NCBI GenBank assembly: GCA_034509925.1
Contig: CM067536.1
Span: 393,501 to 457,500 of the forward strand
Source of the DNA: Hirudinaria manillensis
Lineage: Eukaryota; Annelida; Clitellata; Hirudinida; Hirudinidae
Direction of reading: 5' to 3'
DNA length: 64,000 nt
Below are positions 24,080-36,982 of the stretch, piece by piece. Positions within the stretch are counted from its first letter, which is position 1. Each line of letters opens with the position of its first letter. Made by a program: the position numbers and the translations under genes. A model generated the notes under the pieces. It searched no databases. It was not told the DNA's origin and worked only from the letters and a program-made list of their open reading frames with translations.

Positions 24080-24805
24080 AAAAATGTTGATGACTCTACT
24101 TCTTCAAGATATCTTTAAAGCCATTCATATTAGAAACTAGAGAACAATTTATGATAATCTATACCCCTACAAAGCTTATTTTTTTTCTTTTGGTTTTTTA
24201 AGTGAACAAAACATCTTTAAAAACGTTAATATTGAGTCAGAACCCATTTTGACAAGATGTAAAAAACTAGAATAATCCATAAACATGATCTAGAAAAATA
24301 AATTCACAGTTTTTATGACATTTAGGCTTTTCTAACCTCATAAAATGGCATGCTAGGAGCACAATCAATCAACATGTTTAAGCTGACAACATCAAGGATT
24401 TTCTTAAAAGCTGCACTTGTCACACAGAACAAGGCACCTCACAAAAAATAATACACGATCGAGGTATTTTGAGTTTCATGCAAACATAGAGAGTTCATAA
24501 TAACGTCACGAGATGCATGCATGCACGTCGTTATGCATTCTAAAGCACGTTCGGGCGATAAGGAAAGGCACCGCATCAACAAACAGGAATAAAATACCAA
24601 TCCACTTGCAGCCACTTTTCATCCGAGATGGCAAGTAGGGACGGGCGTAAAAACAATCGTTACAACAAAACATGGACAACTCGACACAAAACAATAAAAA
24701 AAAAAGACTCCAGCAGCAGAGAAATACTTTGAAATGGCTTTTGAAGTGATGGTCAAATGATGCTGTCACCAAAAGCTAAAAATAAAACCACTTTTGGATT
24801 TTCCG
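24080..24805. other. Tail-to-tail spacer GNB1L/Diego
   Basis: Shared 3' region of the two converging genes with an AATAAA at about 24297 for GNB1L. The minus-strand reading of TTTTATTTT near 24780 could serve Diego. No further gene is seen. Confidence 0.5.
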
Positions 24806-27800
24806 TCACACGGACGTGACACGATTGGCTTCGAAGGGACCGTCTTCGGATCGGCCGGAGGGGGCCTCGGACGACCTTTTGGCCCGTGCACGACGGGGGG
24901 TGTTCGAGAGAGCTCGGAGACCGGGATCGATTCGAGGAGGCTCCGTCGTGGAGTTCGGACCCGGGACAGAAAGTCTGGCGTTGCAGAGGGAAGCCGCAGA
25001 CAAATCGAGACTGCAGAGTCCTCCTTTGGAGTACTCCGTTTGGTCGTCAGATCTTCTCACTTCGATGGAGGACTGCGGACTAGTGCCATCGCCAGCACCC
25101 GGCATTTCAGACGTATCCAAATTCTCGTCAGAATGCCTCCTCCTGGGACTTGCTTCCAATTCTTCCAAGTTAAAGTTGCTAGGTACGGAAGCTAGGAGAT
25201 CTTCAAGAGGAGGCAGCTCTTCTTTTGTGCCGTCGTCATCTTCATCGGACGACGTGAGGGACCGGTCGGGATCCGGACTCGTTTTCCCCTCAGCTTCGAT
25301 GGGCCCACTGCTTTCGGATACGTAACCTTCGCCCGGAACCGAGCTTCGCCTGTTTCCTACATTTCCTCTGGGCAGGTCCTTCGTGGCTGCCGCTCCTCTG
25401 GAAGTCGGATCGCCGTTCCCCCTCGAATTACGAAGCCTTAGTAAGTGGCGATCCAACTCGTTCTGAAAGTTCCTCATCTCGGCCGACGTTTCGCCTCTGC
25501 CTTCGACTGCATTCGACCTGAAACTCCTCAACCTCGATCTGACGTCTTCGAGGTCGAAACGAGAGGCGAATCTCTGCTCTACTCTCCTTCTCCTCTCGTG
25601 GCTCGACCCCACGACCGAGGACAAAGTTTCCTCCGAGTGGGACCTTCCTGGAGGCCGAGTCTGTAAAGGGTGCCAAACCGCCGGATCCGGCCTGCTGCCA
25701 TTGGCGCGCCGGTTCAGTTCGCCCGGCCTTTCGTGGCCGAGACGTCGGATCGACGCTTCGTTGGGTCGCAACGATCTATCCGAATGGTTGTGGTTTGGAT
25801 AGTAATATCTCCTCCTTCCTAGCATTTCATCCCGATATTCTTGAAGAGTCTCTCTGATCAGAACCCTCGGTTCTAGAGGAATGGCGTTGACTTTAACGCT
25901 CCTCTGACGGCTAGCAAACGGAGGGCTGCGATGCTGGATCGAAAATTTGGTCGGCACGAATTAAAGTCCGAAACGTAGTAAGTCGAAAATCGTTGCCAAT
26001 AACCTGTCCGGGCGAACTGCGATACCTCCCGACATCGCCGTCGCGTCGCCCTCTCCACGAGTCGTCGTCCTCGTCCGACTCTTCGAGTCCTCGGGTTCCT
26101 ATCGGCTCGTAGAGATGGTGGTGCGCGGGAAAGTCCGGAGCCCCGGGCAGGAATCGGTCGGCATCGACGTCGAATAGGAAGTTGCGACCCCCCGGATGGA
26201 AACGATTCCTCTCTCTGTTTTGAACGGAAGGAGCGGGGACTGCAGGATTTGTGGAAGGCGGACCCTGTCGGAGAAGGAGAGAGAGAGAGAGAATGAATGA
26301 TTCTTCTATTAAAATTGGAGAAATGAGCTTCAAGCGAAAGCTTACTTGCTTGAGGTTACCGGCCAAGTCCCTGTAGTACTGCATGCTTTGCTCTATGGTG
26401 TTCGTCAAACCTCCTAGTAATAAAATCAATCGCATAACTTAATAATAATAACTTATTCGTTCTTGTATTGATATATACGCAATTATGCAAGCTTGACAAC
26501 ATGACAATTTCAAATTTGAGAAAATCTTACGGAGAGAACGAATCTCGTCGAAGTAATCTACTGACCATGAGAAGGGCTGGGTCTGTTGGTCACATTGCCA
26601 GGGTACTGAGGCAGAATCCCGGCAGGATAAGGAAAGCCTCCCCCCGCAGATTCGTATCCAGGCACGAATCCGTAGGCTTGAGGGTAAAGCACCGCGTTCG
26701 GATATCCGTGAGCTCCGACGATTCCGGGCGAGGGATGCCAGAAGTCGTGCCATCCCGTCGGGCGACCGGATCTCAGTTCGAAGTTCGAGTAGTCCGGGGG
26801 TTCCGGGAGACTTTCCGGCGGGTGGCAGGAGGCCGGGTCGTTCCACGACGGGGGAAGTCGGCAGGTCGGTCGCACGTCCCTCTCCCTGCGACGACGTCTG
26901 GAACCGAGCCGGTCGAGAGAATTGAACTCCTGGCTAGCTCTTTCCTGTCGGACGTCCCCGAAAGATCCGGCTCGGGAGAGGCCTCGGTCCTGGTTCTTAT
27001 GATTAACGTTACGTGTGAGGTTAGGTTAAAAATGTAAAAAAAAAACCATCATAAGTATTAACGTGATTATTGATAATAACCAGATGATTTTATCTGAGGT
27101 CTTCATAAGTAAGCTGACCAATAATGTCACCAATAATTGCAATATGCAGCAAGTGGGCCTCATTGATATACCAGATCCATGAATATTAATCATCAGACAG
27201 ATTTGAATATTAATCACCTGGTCGAGATTCTTACTCGAGCCCCCGGAGCTGGGTAGGCTGGGGTCGAGGGTCAGGACTTGTTCCCTCGAGCGACTCGACG
27301 TGTTCGCCTTTCGTCTCAGGAAACTGAACAAACCCTGGAGAATAACAACAAGAATAAATATGATTATTAATGAATATTTTATTATTAATGTTTATTATTT
27401 CTTTAACTTATTGTCAGAGGATGAAGATAACAAGACTGTCGGTCCTACTAGTCATGTATTAATACTTATTAGTTATATATTACTTATGTAATGTAATATA
27501 ATTTTAGTTATTAATAATAATATTAATAATAATAACAATATTAATAATAATAATAACAATTATAGTTGAAGGCAATCCATGATCTTAGAATTATAGATTA
27601 CAATGAACCCAATAATAGCGACAACAATTGAACAGTCGCGTAACCATGACGATACGTGCCTACGTATACGCACCTAACGATGCAGAAACACCAAAGAACA
27701 GGAATTAAATGCCAAATTACAATAACGCCTCATTAAACATCATTACAGACGTCGACGTATGCAACCGGATCCTTGCAATGAATACAAAAAACACGAGACA

Positions 27801-30800
27801 CGTGTTCAATGTGTTGTCAAATCATTGGAAAATCAAATCATCTCAAAACATTAGAATCAAACTCTAACGACTTTTGTAGAATGTTTTCCAAAGCCGTGCT
27901 CATTACGACAAACAACAACAACACCGATGACGACGACAACTTTGAGGTAAAGCATTCGAGGTCACCTTCTTCCTTTTGCCTTCAACGACGGTCGCATCCT
28001 GCAGGAGGCCAACGATGTCGAGGGAGTTGTTCTTGCAAGCAACGTCGAGTGCCGTTTCACCTTTCTGCAACAACAACACCAACAACAATGAGTAACAACA
28101 AACAGATTGGAAAATGTCTGCAGTTGTTGCTAAAGGGCAGATGATTCACCAGACTGCCAGCAATGGTGAACGTGGTGATGATGATGATGATCCAGAAGCA
28201 ATTGCCGTGGCGATGATGGACATGTAAACTGATAACAACTGATTAGTAGTGCCGACTACAAGTAGCACTTTGAAAGCACCAATCATCATCATCATCATCA
28301 TTATCGCCATCGTTATCATCATCGTCGTCGGGCAGTGGTTGTTGAATCGGGTTATGAAACTGATAAGGAAGGTACTCAATCAATCACGCACTCGAAACCA
28401 GGAAGAGGTGTAGTTGCACGTGTGCTAACACATTCGCTCGAGCACAAACACACACACACACAAACACTCAGAGATTCAACGAACTGCTTTTTGTTTTGTT
28501 GCACATAAAAATCTGTAAGACCCAACAACAACAACAACATATATAAGATCCAGAGACAACATCATCATCATCATCATCACCATCAACAACAACAACACAA
28601 ACCTTGTTCTTCTGTGACTTCTTTGCACCCGCTTCAACCAATAGTTTTGCAATCTTCGTCCTTTGAAGATTCGCTGCCACGTGTAGACTGCTTTCACCCT
28701 CCTGAGGTTATGACCGAGGAATTAATGAATATAACAAATAAATAAATAAATAAATAAATTAGTTCCTTTATTTAATAATTATAATAATTAAATCAAAGAA
28801 ATCGAATAAGACGACATTATTAAGAACAAAAAAAAATATTTAAAAGATTATTTTAAAAAATAATAATAATAACATAATAAAACATTAAAATAGTATTTTC
28901 AGTCAAACATTTATATCCGCTTGTAAGAAAGGAGAACAGTATTTAAATCAAAATGTTTCATTTTCATCATTGCTGTCATCATCATCATTGGTGTCATCAC
29001 CATCATCATCATCATCATCATTGGTGTCATCATCATCATCATCATCATCATTGGTGTCATCACCATCATCATCATCATTGGTGTCATTATCATTATCATC
29101 ATTGATGTCATCACCATCATCATCATTGCTGTCATCACCATCATCATCATCGTCATTATCATCATTGGTGTCATCACCATCATCATCATTGCTGTCATCA
29201 CCATCATCATCATCGTCATTATCATCATTGATGTCATCGCCATCATCATCATCACCACCACGAACCTTGTTCTTGGAGTTAAGGTTTGAGTTTGCATTGA
29301 TGAGGATTTGTGACACACCTGCGTGTCCGTGACGTGTGGACGTGTGAAGTGGTGTCTCACCGTACTAAACGGAGGGAGGGGGTAATGGATGGATGGATGG
29401 ATGGATGGATTGATGAACAAGAAATTAAAAGGTTATAAATTATATTATGTTTATAATTATCTGTTTATTAATATATTTAGTAATAACATATAAGTTATAG
29501 AAATTTAGTTAAGACACTGACTTGAATTGTGAAAATTAATTAATAAATAATAATAATTAATTAATAAATAAAATTCAATTGATAAAATATTCACGCTCAA
29601 TTACATACTCAATTGACATCTTTTAAATTTAAAAAAAAAAAAAATAAATGAATAAATAAATAAACAATAATGTAGAATTCATTTCCGCAAAACTGCGTCC
29701 GTGGCTGACCTTATTCTTGGCTTCGACTCTGGCGTCTGCATACAGGAGCTCCCTGGCGCTCTGGTTGTGTCCCCTCTGGGCTGCCGTGTGCAGGGCCGTG
29801 AAGCCCACCTGAGGAGAATGTTGCGACGATGTTAGCGAGCGAAGTGTCGGTTTAAAAGTAATTTTATGATTCCATTAAAAAAAATGATGATGATGATGAT
29901 GCAGGAATGGTGAGTTCAAATACGGCCTTTGATGAAAACAATTGAAATGAGCCAACAATTCAAACCAACTTTGTTTTGTATGTTTATGTTTGCATGGAAC
30001 TGAACGAGCAACTTGATGGACTGACTGAAACCATTCCAGGCGGCCATGTGGACAGAGGTGTTACCAAACTGCAGGATACATTTTTTTAAAAATTGAAAAT
30101 GATTTTGCAAAAATTAAAATCGATTAATTATCACATTGAGATTATATTAATCAAAATAATAATAATAATAATAATAATAAGTTATTTTATAAAGCACTAC
30201 AGGCACTTTGCATCCACCTGATCCTGGTCATCCACCTGTGCCTCAAACTCCAACAGCAACCTGATGATCTCCTGATGACCCTGAGCAGCAGCCAGATGCA
30301 GCGCAGTGTAACCGTTCTGAAGAGGTAATCAATTATTCATGAACTCGTGAATAAATCGGATCGACAGATCCGATGATAAAAGACAAAAGCTAAAAATATG
30401 GGTGCCATCAATGATTTATATGTACTTAGCCAATCTTATGAATGGCTCACAATACCCTAATAGGATATGTGGATGATGATGATAATAATAATGATGATGA
30501 TGATGACGATGGGGCCAAGATGTCTATTATGTACGTCCCTGATTGTATCTGTCTACGCCACTAAACTGCCTCATTAGCATAATAACCGAGTTCATAAATT
30601 ATCCTAATTACACGAATTACAAGCAATCACTTTCTGCCTCCGACGACATGCGTCGCTTAGGACTCGTGACACGCACAAACACCGCTTTTTTTTTAACTTT
30701 AAATTTAATTTGCAGTCGAAAACACGAGACCAAAAGGTGCTCGGACTTGATGTCGAGTCGGATCCAAAAACCTGCTTAAAAAACCCTGCAAAACTTTCTG

Positions 30801-33549
30801 TAAGACAATCATTATCATCAACACCACATCCACCATTCTGTTTATTCCTTCGATCACCATCATCCCGTCTGTAATTCTGAACAATAAGAACCATTAAAGC
30901 AAAAACATCTTTCATCCACCCACCACTTCAAGACAAACAAAACATTCACAAAAAAAAAAACAAAAATCGATTGTCTGCAGTTTCACATCATTTTTCAAAA
31001 AACTGCAACAATCAAAAGGTAGTTTTAAAAGTGCAAAACATCAACAATCACATGACCATCCATACAAACATCCATACACACAACCATCCATACAAACATC
31101 CATACACACAACCATCCATACAACCATCCATACACACAACCATCCATACAAAGAATGTATTTGTGCTCAGAGAAAGCACATGTATATTATGGCAGTATGG
31201 TTACAGTGATAGATTAGATAGATTACAAGAGGCCATTGTGTATCAATGTTGATACATTGCATATCAACTTTTTTGTGTATCAACATCATGTATCAACTTT
31301 TTTGTATATTCAACATCACGTATCAACATTTTTGTGTGCCTTTAATGATTAAGACGACCTCGTTAACGTTCGATTTAAGGTTGAGTCGACCTCACTTTCT
31401 AGTGCCGGTTCTGCTCCGCTCGTCCTAGTTTCTGGATAATTCGTTTGAATCGCTCTGATTACGTTACTAGGCACGTTGAAACGTGCTCGTAAGATGAGTA
31501 GGAACAAAAAAAGGCTTTCGTGACTCAACGGACGAACCGAAGAAGAAAGAACAAATGCAGGCAGAGATGGATGGATGGATGGACGGACAGTTGCACGACG
31601 GAGGAATGCGGTGAAGAACGAAAGAACGGAGCAACAAATGAGAAAAAAGGAGAAAACTCACGACATCCCTGGCACCGACTCTGCTTCCATTCTGCAGGAG
31701 CAACTCCACGATTTCAACTTTTCCATTCTGCGATGCCACGTGCAGCAGAGTGCGACCGTCCTGGAAGAAACGGAGGAAGTCGATGACGGACTTAATGAAT
31801 GGCCGGATGGCGGGAAGAATGAATGAATGAGTGACTGGATGAATGCACATTTGAAATTTCTTATTTTTTTTAAATTTGTTATTAAAAATGTATTAACATT
31901 GAGGGAAAACCAATGCCAACCAATTGTTAAGTAATTAATTAAAACATTATTATGCCTCAGCTCATCACTACAATCGGATGGTTACTTCGAGATGAATAAA
32001 CGAACACGACGAGTGGACGAACGCGCGCCTGCCGCACGAGCACGCCGACTCGGAATCGGTCTCCGTGGCGAAGGTCGTCGGAGAGAATCGCTTCTTTGTA
32101 AGCAGACGATTATTCAAACCGAGCAAAATGGCACGAAGCCGTTGTCTGACGGACATAAATGTTTCCTTTGCCTCGGCGAAGCCGTAACAACATCGGAGCA
32201 CCGCTAAGAACAATATCGTGGCACGTCTAAAAGTGGCACCGAACATTCATTCATCCATTCATCCATCGGTTCGTTCGTTCGTTCACCTCTGCAAAGGTCG
32301 CCCTTTAAGAGGCTGTTTCCTTTGCAATCAAAAGCGCAAAAGTTTGCGAAATGAGTTTAAGAAAAATAATTGGAAAAAAAAAATGAAATTCTCCTAAAAT
32401 GGAGTCGTGCAGAGATTTGATCGGCAGACTCTCCAGAGAGAGTCGAGGTCTGCATTTAATTATTTGCAACCCTTGGCAACCAAAGTCAGAAACGACGGCA
32501 AAAATAAATAAAGTCATGAATGCAATGCCATGTTGTTATGCTTATTAAATAATAACAGCTCAACCAATCTACCAATAATAATAATTATTATCAACCAATT
32601 ATTACTATTATTATAATTTTCAAATAATAAAGCATAAAACATGTGCTGATATAATGAGAAGCTCATTGAAGTACAACCATAACTTGGAAATGCTTGAAAT
32701 CATATCCTGATAAAGCTTGAAGCCTAACCATCATCATCACAATCATCATCATCATTATTATTTCCATCATCATCACCACTACTTCTATCACACCACAATG
32801 TCCATCATCATTGTCATCATCATCATCATGACATCACATTAAACCCTCAAGTTGTAATCAAGAGATTATCACCACACTTCATTTTGCCCTTTCGTCATTT
32901 TTTTCTTCTTCTCTCGACCCGACGGTCCAGCGTTCGAAACCTCGGTCGGGTCGTTTTTCATAGAAGACCAGAAAGCATTCGTTTTCCTCGGAACAAAGGA
33001 AGAGCCGAAAGTCGACGAAGTAAATTCCAAGTCGAAGCTTTCGTTCGAAGTTCCTTCTCGGAAAATATTTCCCGCCGACCGACGTTTCCAGACCAAAAAA
33101 ATTTCCGACGGAGTTTCATCCGACACCGTTTCGAGAACTTTCTTGGTGAAGGTGCATTGTTTTTCGAACGTGCAGCGTGAATAATAGTTTGTCAGGTCAG
33201 AGGTGATTTAAAAGATTGTGAGAGATAAACATGAAAAAGATGATCTCCAATATTTACACCTAATTGTTCAATATTGTGACATTATGATCAATTAAAGGTA
33301 ATAATTTTCAATAAATACAATAATTTAACCACACTAACAATCATAATGTATAAAAATTGAGGAATTGAGGAACAGAAGCCGATAAAAATGAAAGAATTTA
33401 TTTTCCTCTTTTGAAAGATTCAAGTGATTCGATCGTTCATTGCAAAGTACCTTGAAAGTGTCCGAGACGTGCCTTCTGCTCAGGGACTCTCTGACGGTCT
33501 GCACGTCTCCGTTGATGATGGCAGCCTTTAACCTTTCCGTGTGAGTCAT
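24806..33549 (-). CDS. ANKRD6: Diego / Diversin (ANKRD6) planar cell polarity protein
   Basis: Thirteen exons on the minus strand give about 931 residues: 33549-33451, 31760-31662, 30316-30218, 30068-29970, 29808-29710, 29364-29266, 28701-28603, 28064-27966, 27334-27218, 26995-26566, 26413-26346, 26264-26004, 25933-24806. The first eight exons are each exactly 99 nt in phase 0. Exon 1 encodes an N-terminal capping repeat and exons 2-8 one ankyrin repeat each (for example [16 protein letters not shown], the repeat typical of Diversin/ANKRD6). The remaining half is Arg/Ser/Pro-rich and disordered, with a short helical [17 protein letters not shown] exon, and ends in VTSV, a class I PDZ ligand. 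Family role: Diego/Diversin binds Prickle, Van Gogh and Dishevelled in planar polarity and shifts Wnt signalling. The ATG at 33547-33549 follows a possible acceptor, so a 5' non-coding exon is likely. Confidence 0.85.
28966..29258. repeat. ATC-based minisatellite in a Diego intron
   Basis: Higher-order repeat of ATCATC runs punctuated by TTGGTGTC, TTGCTGTC or TTGATGTC every 24-30 bp. It abuts the Diego exon at 29266-29364, leaving only a few bases after the donor. Confidence 0.85.
29384..29411. repeat. GGAT tetranucleotide repeat
   Basis: About six GGAT units lie just upstream, on the minus strand, of the acceptor of Diego exon 6. Confidence 0.8.
31052..31150. repeat. CATCCATACA-type tandem repeat
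   Basis: CCATACAAACATCCATACACACAAC units are repeated in a Diego intron. Confidence 0.8.
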
Positions 33550-34594
33550 CACATGGCACGTTGGATCTTCCTAAGCATTCATTATCATTGATTCCAATTA
33601 GTAATGCTGTGTTTGTGGCAATTATTCACAATTATATCATCTTTCTTTATACAAAACCTCTCAACAGATGATGGTTTCACACCATGCTTAAAAGAAACAA
33701 TAGCACATGTCTGCCACTGTGCAGAATAAGGGTATTGTATTACAGACACAATACATTCTTTATGCAACTCATTCTAAGCTTGCATACCATAAAATCATAA
33801 CTTGGCTGTAAAAGTATACACAATAATAAATATTAACAATTAACAAATGCAGCTATGCAAAAGTTAAGCCACTAGGTAGCTTTTCAAAGGTTAAAGGTCT
33901 ATATGCAAACCGTAAAATGTCAACTTTAATCACAAGCGCCTCGAAGATCTTTATAAAATAAAAACAAACTAACGAAAAAATGCAATAAGAAACCTCAAAC
34001 TTTGTAAAATGCAAAGGTAAAACCTACTGCCAAAGCGTGTCAAGTACTTCTTTCAATAAAGCAGAAACACTCGGTAAACAAGCGAATTTAATCCTAGAAG
34101 TTTGTGTCTGTTCGTCTTAAGAAGATTCAAAAATCAATCCCCAGCCCCTACAAAAGCTTCTCAGACCATACGTCGGCCAATTATTTTGAACATTGGCGTA
34201 CTTATCTACCGAAGCCACTTCAAAGGAGAGATGAGTGTAATCCCATAAGCAATTTCTGGTTTATGAAGGCACTTTTATTTCACCTACGAAAATATGTGCA
34301 ATGTTTTGTAATGTTTCAAAATTTTAGAATAAAATTACGAAATCTTTGCAGATAAACGTCATCAATCATTTCGTTACACGAGACCAAAATTTATTTTGCG
34401 GTACGCTTTTGTACCTATTTTCCAATTCCTTTATGTCTTATACAAATTCGTTTTTATAACAACTTTAAGAATTTCATTGCCTGGATTGACCGGGTCGGTA
34501 CAATTATACTTTTTTTGTCAGTATATATCAAAACCTTCGAATTGGATAATTCTTGTAATGTCACAGGTCCGGATGGTTATATAGTTTCAAAGCG
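33550..34594. other. Divergent spacer Diego / RING gene
   Basis: AT-rich region containing the 5' regions of two divergent genes. A plausible splice acceptor for Diego (minus-strand CTTAG) lies at about 33571-33575. Short ORFs at 34104 and 34396 on the plus strand lack codon character or a recognisable motif. Confidence 0.4.
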
Positions 34595-35882
34595 ATGACA
34601 ACCAGAATATTCACTAGCTACACTTATGGATTGTCTTGCAGCTCAAAATACGATGACGACAGAGTGGTCAATGTACCCCCAAACCAGAGCATAAGCTGTC
34701 CACTGTGTCTCTATTTGTTATACAAGCCGAAAGCATTGTCGCAATGTGGTCATACTTTCTGTCGTTCTTGTATTGCTCAGTGGTTTTGTGTATTTAGAAA
34801 CTGTCCGTTGTGCAGAAAAAGCGGAAGCTTCTCAGACCTCGAAGATCCGCCATCAGAATTGAAAGCAACAATGCGCTCCCTGAGGATACGTTGCATGCAT
34901 ACCGAATGCAACATGGTCTTATCCATGGGCGAGATGGAAAAACACGAAGTGAAATGTTCACATCAGCCATCCACATTTCAAGACGACAAGGATCAGCAGC
35001 ACGTAACAAACGACGCAGAAGTAACCATCGAGTCTGGAGGTGAAGATGCCTCCAATCAGAATGGAAGCGAATCTCCGTCTATGCAGTATGAAGATTTTGA
35101 AGACAATTTATCATCTTACGATTCAAATTACTTGGACGTGGAAACTGACTTGGTTTACCGAATAGTCAGACAAGCCACTTCGAGGGTCTTCAATTCGACA
35201 GAATGGAACACCTTGAGATTCAGTTAGTAACGACTTCTAAACGTAAATCTAACGTGAACTGATGTAAAGGTTGCATCTGCTGGAATAATGACGACATTAA
35301 CAGTCGCAGGCAGATTTAAGTGGAAATATTAACTTAATGTAAAAAGATCATAAAAATTATGAACGTCACATAATCCCAGTTTAGTATAATTGAGGGTAAA
35401 ATGGAAAATCTCCATTTGATTTTCAGTTGGATTACTTCAATATAATAAGTCCCCACAATTTTCATTGGATTAGGTACATCAATGCTCGAAAGTGACAGAA
35501 AAGCAAAAGCATTTTGGAAGGTCTTGACCAACGAAATCAGCGAAGCTTATATGAAACTCAACGACTCTTTGGGGCATTTATTACGGGGTTTGAAGTTTGC
35601 AATCTACTTTAATTCTAAATTTTCTAAAAATCTATAAAATCGTTTATTTACAATCATTTAATATATACGCATTGTTACTAATGTAATCGCAACTTCCAAA
35701 AAAAACGAATGCTTTCAGATCGTCAAAGATTGAGAACAGTAGAATTCATGACCAGACGTCTGATAAGAAAATGGGAACAACTTATTTACAGAAGGAGTCA
35801 CTTAATCCGGGCTAAAATCCGATATAAACGTCTCCCGGCAACCGGCTTCTTCAGACTAACTGGATCTTTTAGCATTTATTAA
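34595..35882 (+). CDS. RING finger protein, probable E3 ubiquitin ligase
   Basis: Three exons (34595-35222, 35474-35587, 35719-35882) join in phase 1 at both introns to give 301 residues. Residues about 36-76 form a C3HC4 RING: CPLC, CGHTFCRSCIAQWF, CPLC. A CMHTEC...HEVKC segment at about 103-124 looks like half of a TRAF-type zinc finger, so the start of the protein resembles NRDP1/RNF41 and TRAF-like ligases. The middle is acidic (SGGEDASNQNGSESPS). The C terminus, encoded by exons 2-3, is Arg/Lys-rich and helical (EFMTRRLIRKWEQLIYRRS). A RING of this type normally recruits an E2 enzyme; the substrate is unknown. Exons 2-3 are supported only by phase and open frame. Without them the protein would end at 35227. 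Confidence 0.75.
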
Positions 35883-36982
35883 TTTAAATTACCCAATCGT
35901 TTTACAAAAAAATCCAAAATTTTACAACTTCCACAGACGCTCAACATCTGGCAAGTCGCCATTTTTCATGCTGAAGTCGTCCGATCCCCATTTAGTGATG
36001 TGTTATTTTTTTAGCTTGATCATCCCTACATTTCGTACTATAAATAATTTAATGGTTTATTAAATTTTGGTGAAGTAATCGAGTCTACCAAAGAAAAAAT
36101 ATCATTTATCGGTATCTTGAAAAGTAAGTCAACAATAGCGAGGTATTCGCAATTTTTCTTTTGAAGAATGCTTGATAGATTTCAGCCAAGATATTTTTAA
36201 AACCGAAATTACAAAACTTATGTCAAGGAAGACACGGCGCATTCAAACCTTGAGATTTACAACAATACGATCACGTCTCAATTTATTTTTAAGATTTGGG
36301 AATGATAAAGAAATAAACCTCAAATTTTCACATTATTTGAAACAATAATCAAAAGTAGACTTCATGCAGCAACATCAAGGGGCATGGCATGGCATGTAAC
36401 AAAGGAAAATATTAATTAAGTTATTTGTCGCTTCAATCTGCAACGTCCAATTGGTTGTACTTAGAAAAAATTGGTAATATCAACAACGTCAACAATTATT
36501 TTTCTGAGAAAAAAGTAGTGTGGTAAAAGACCATGGACGAGACATTTGCGGCCGTTTCATAGTACCGCATTGAGGGTAAATACGGTGGTTAACTTATTTT
36601 GAGGAGAAGCATGCCCATAGAGTATTAATAGCATTTGAGTCAATTCAATAGCACTTAAAAATACAGGAGAATGGAAGGCCGCTACAGTCGAGAATTGATC
36701 GTAGTTCGCAATTTTACGATCTTCGCTAATTTCTCGCTTGATACTCGATGCTTCTAATCGTTATAGGAAATAATTATGCAAGAGTAATTGGCCAATTTTA
36801 GGAAACGGGCTTCTATAACTCTTGTGACATTCGAGCAACGATGGTTTTCTGAGTGGAAAATTCATGCTGAAGGTTCGATAGAAACAGAAAATTGACAAAA
36901 ATTGACAATTTGCAATCCAGCCGGTGTTTAGTCAGATAGGTTTTGTTATTGTTTCAACTCTAAATTAAGAATTAAAATCTTC
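35883..36982. other. Intergenic AT-rich DNA
   Basis: About 1.1 kb with no recognisable gene, RNA or repeat family. An AATAAA at about 36312 could serve the RING gene, although it lies 430 bp past the stop. Confidence 0.4.

Noticed and set aside
24794..25325. Plus-strand ORFs of 133 and 169 codons
   Set aside because: Antisense shadows of the GC-rich last exon of Diego.
28911..29420. Poly-Asp/Met ORFs on the minus strand
   Set aside because: Created by the ATC minisatellite next to the Diego exon. Only the 99-nt segment at 29266-29364 is coding.
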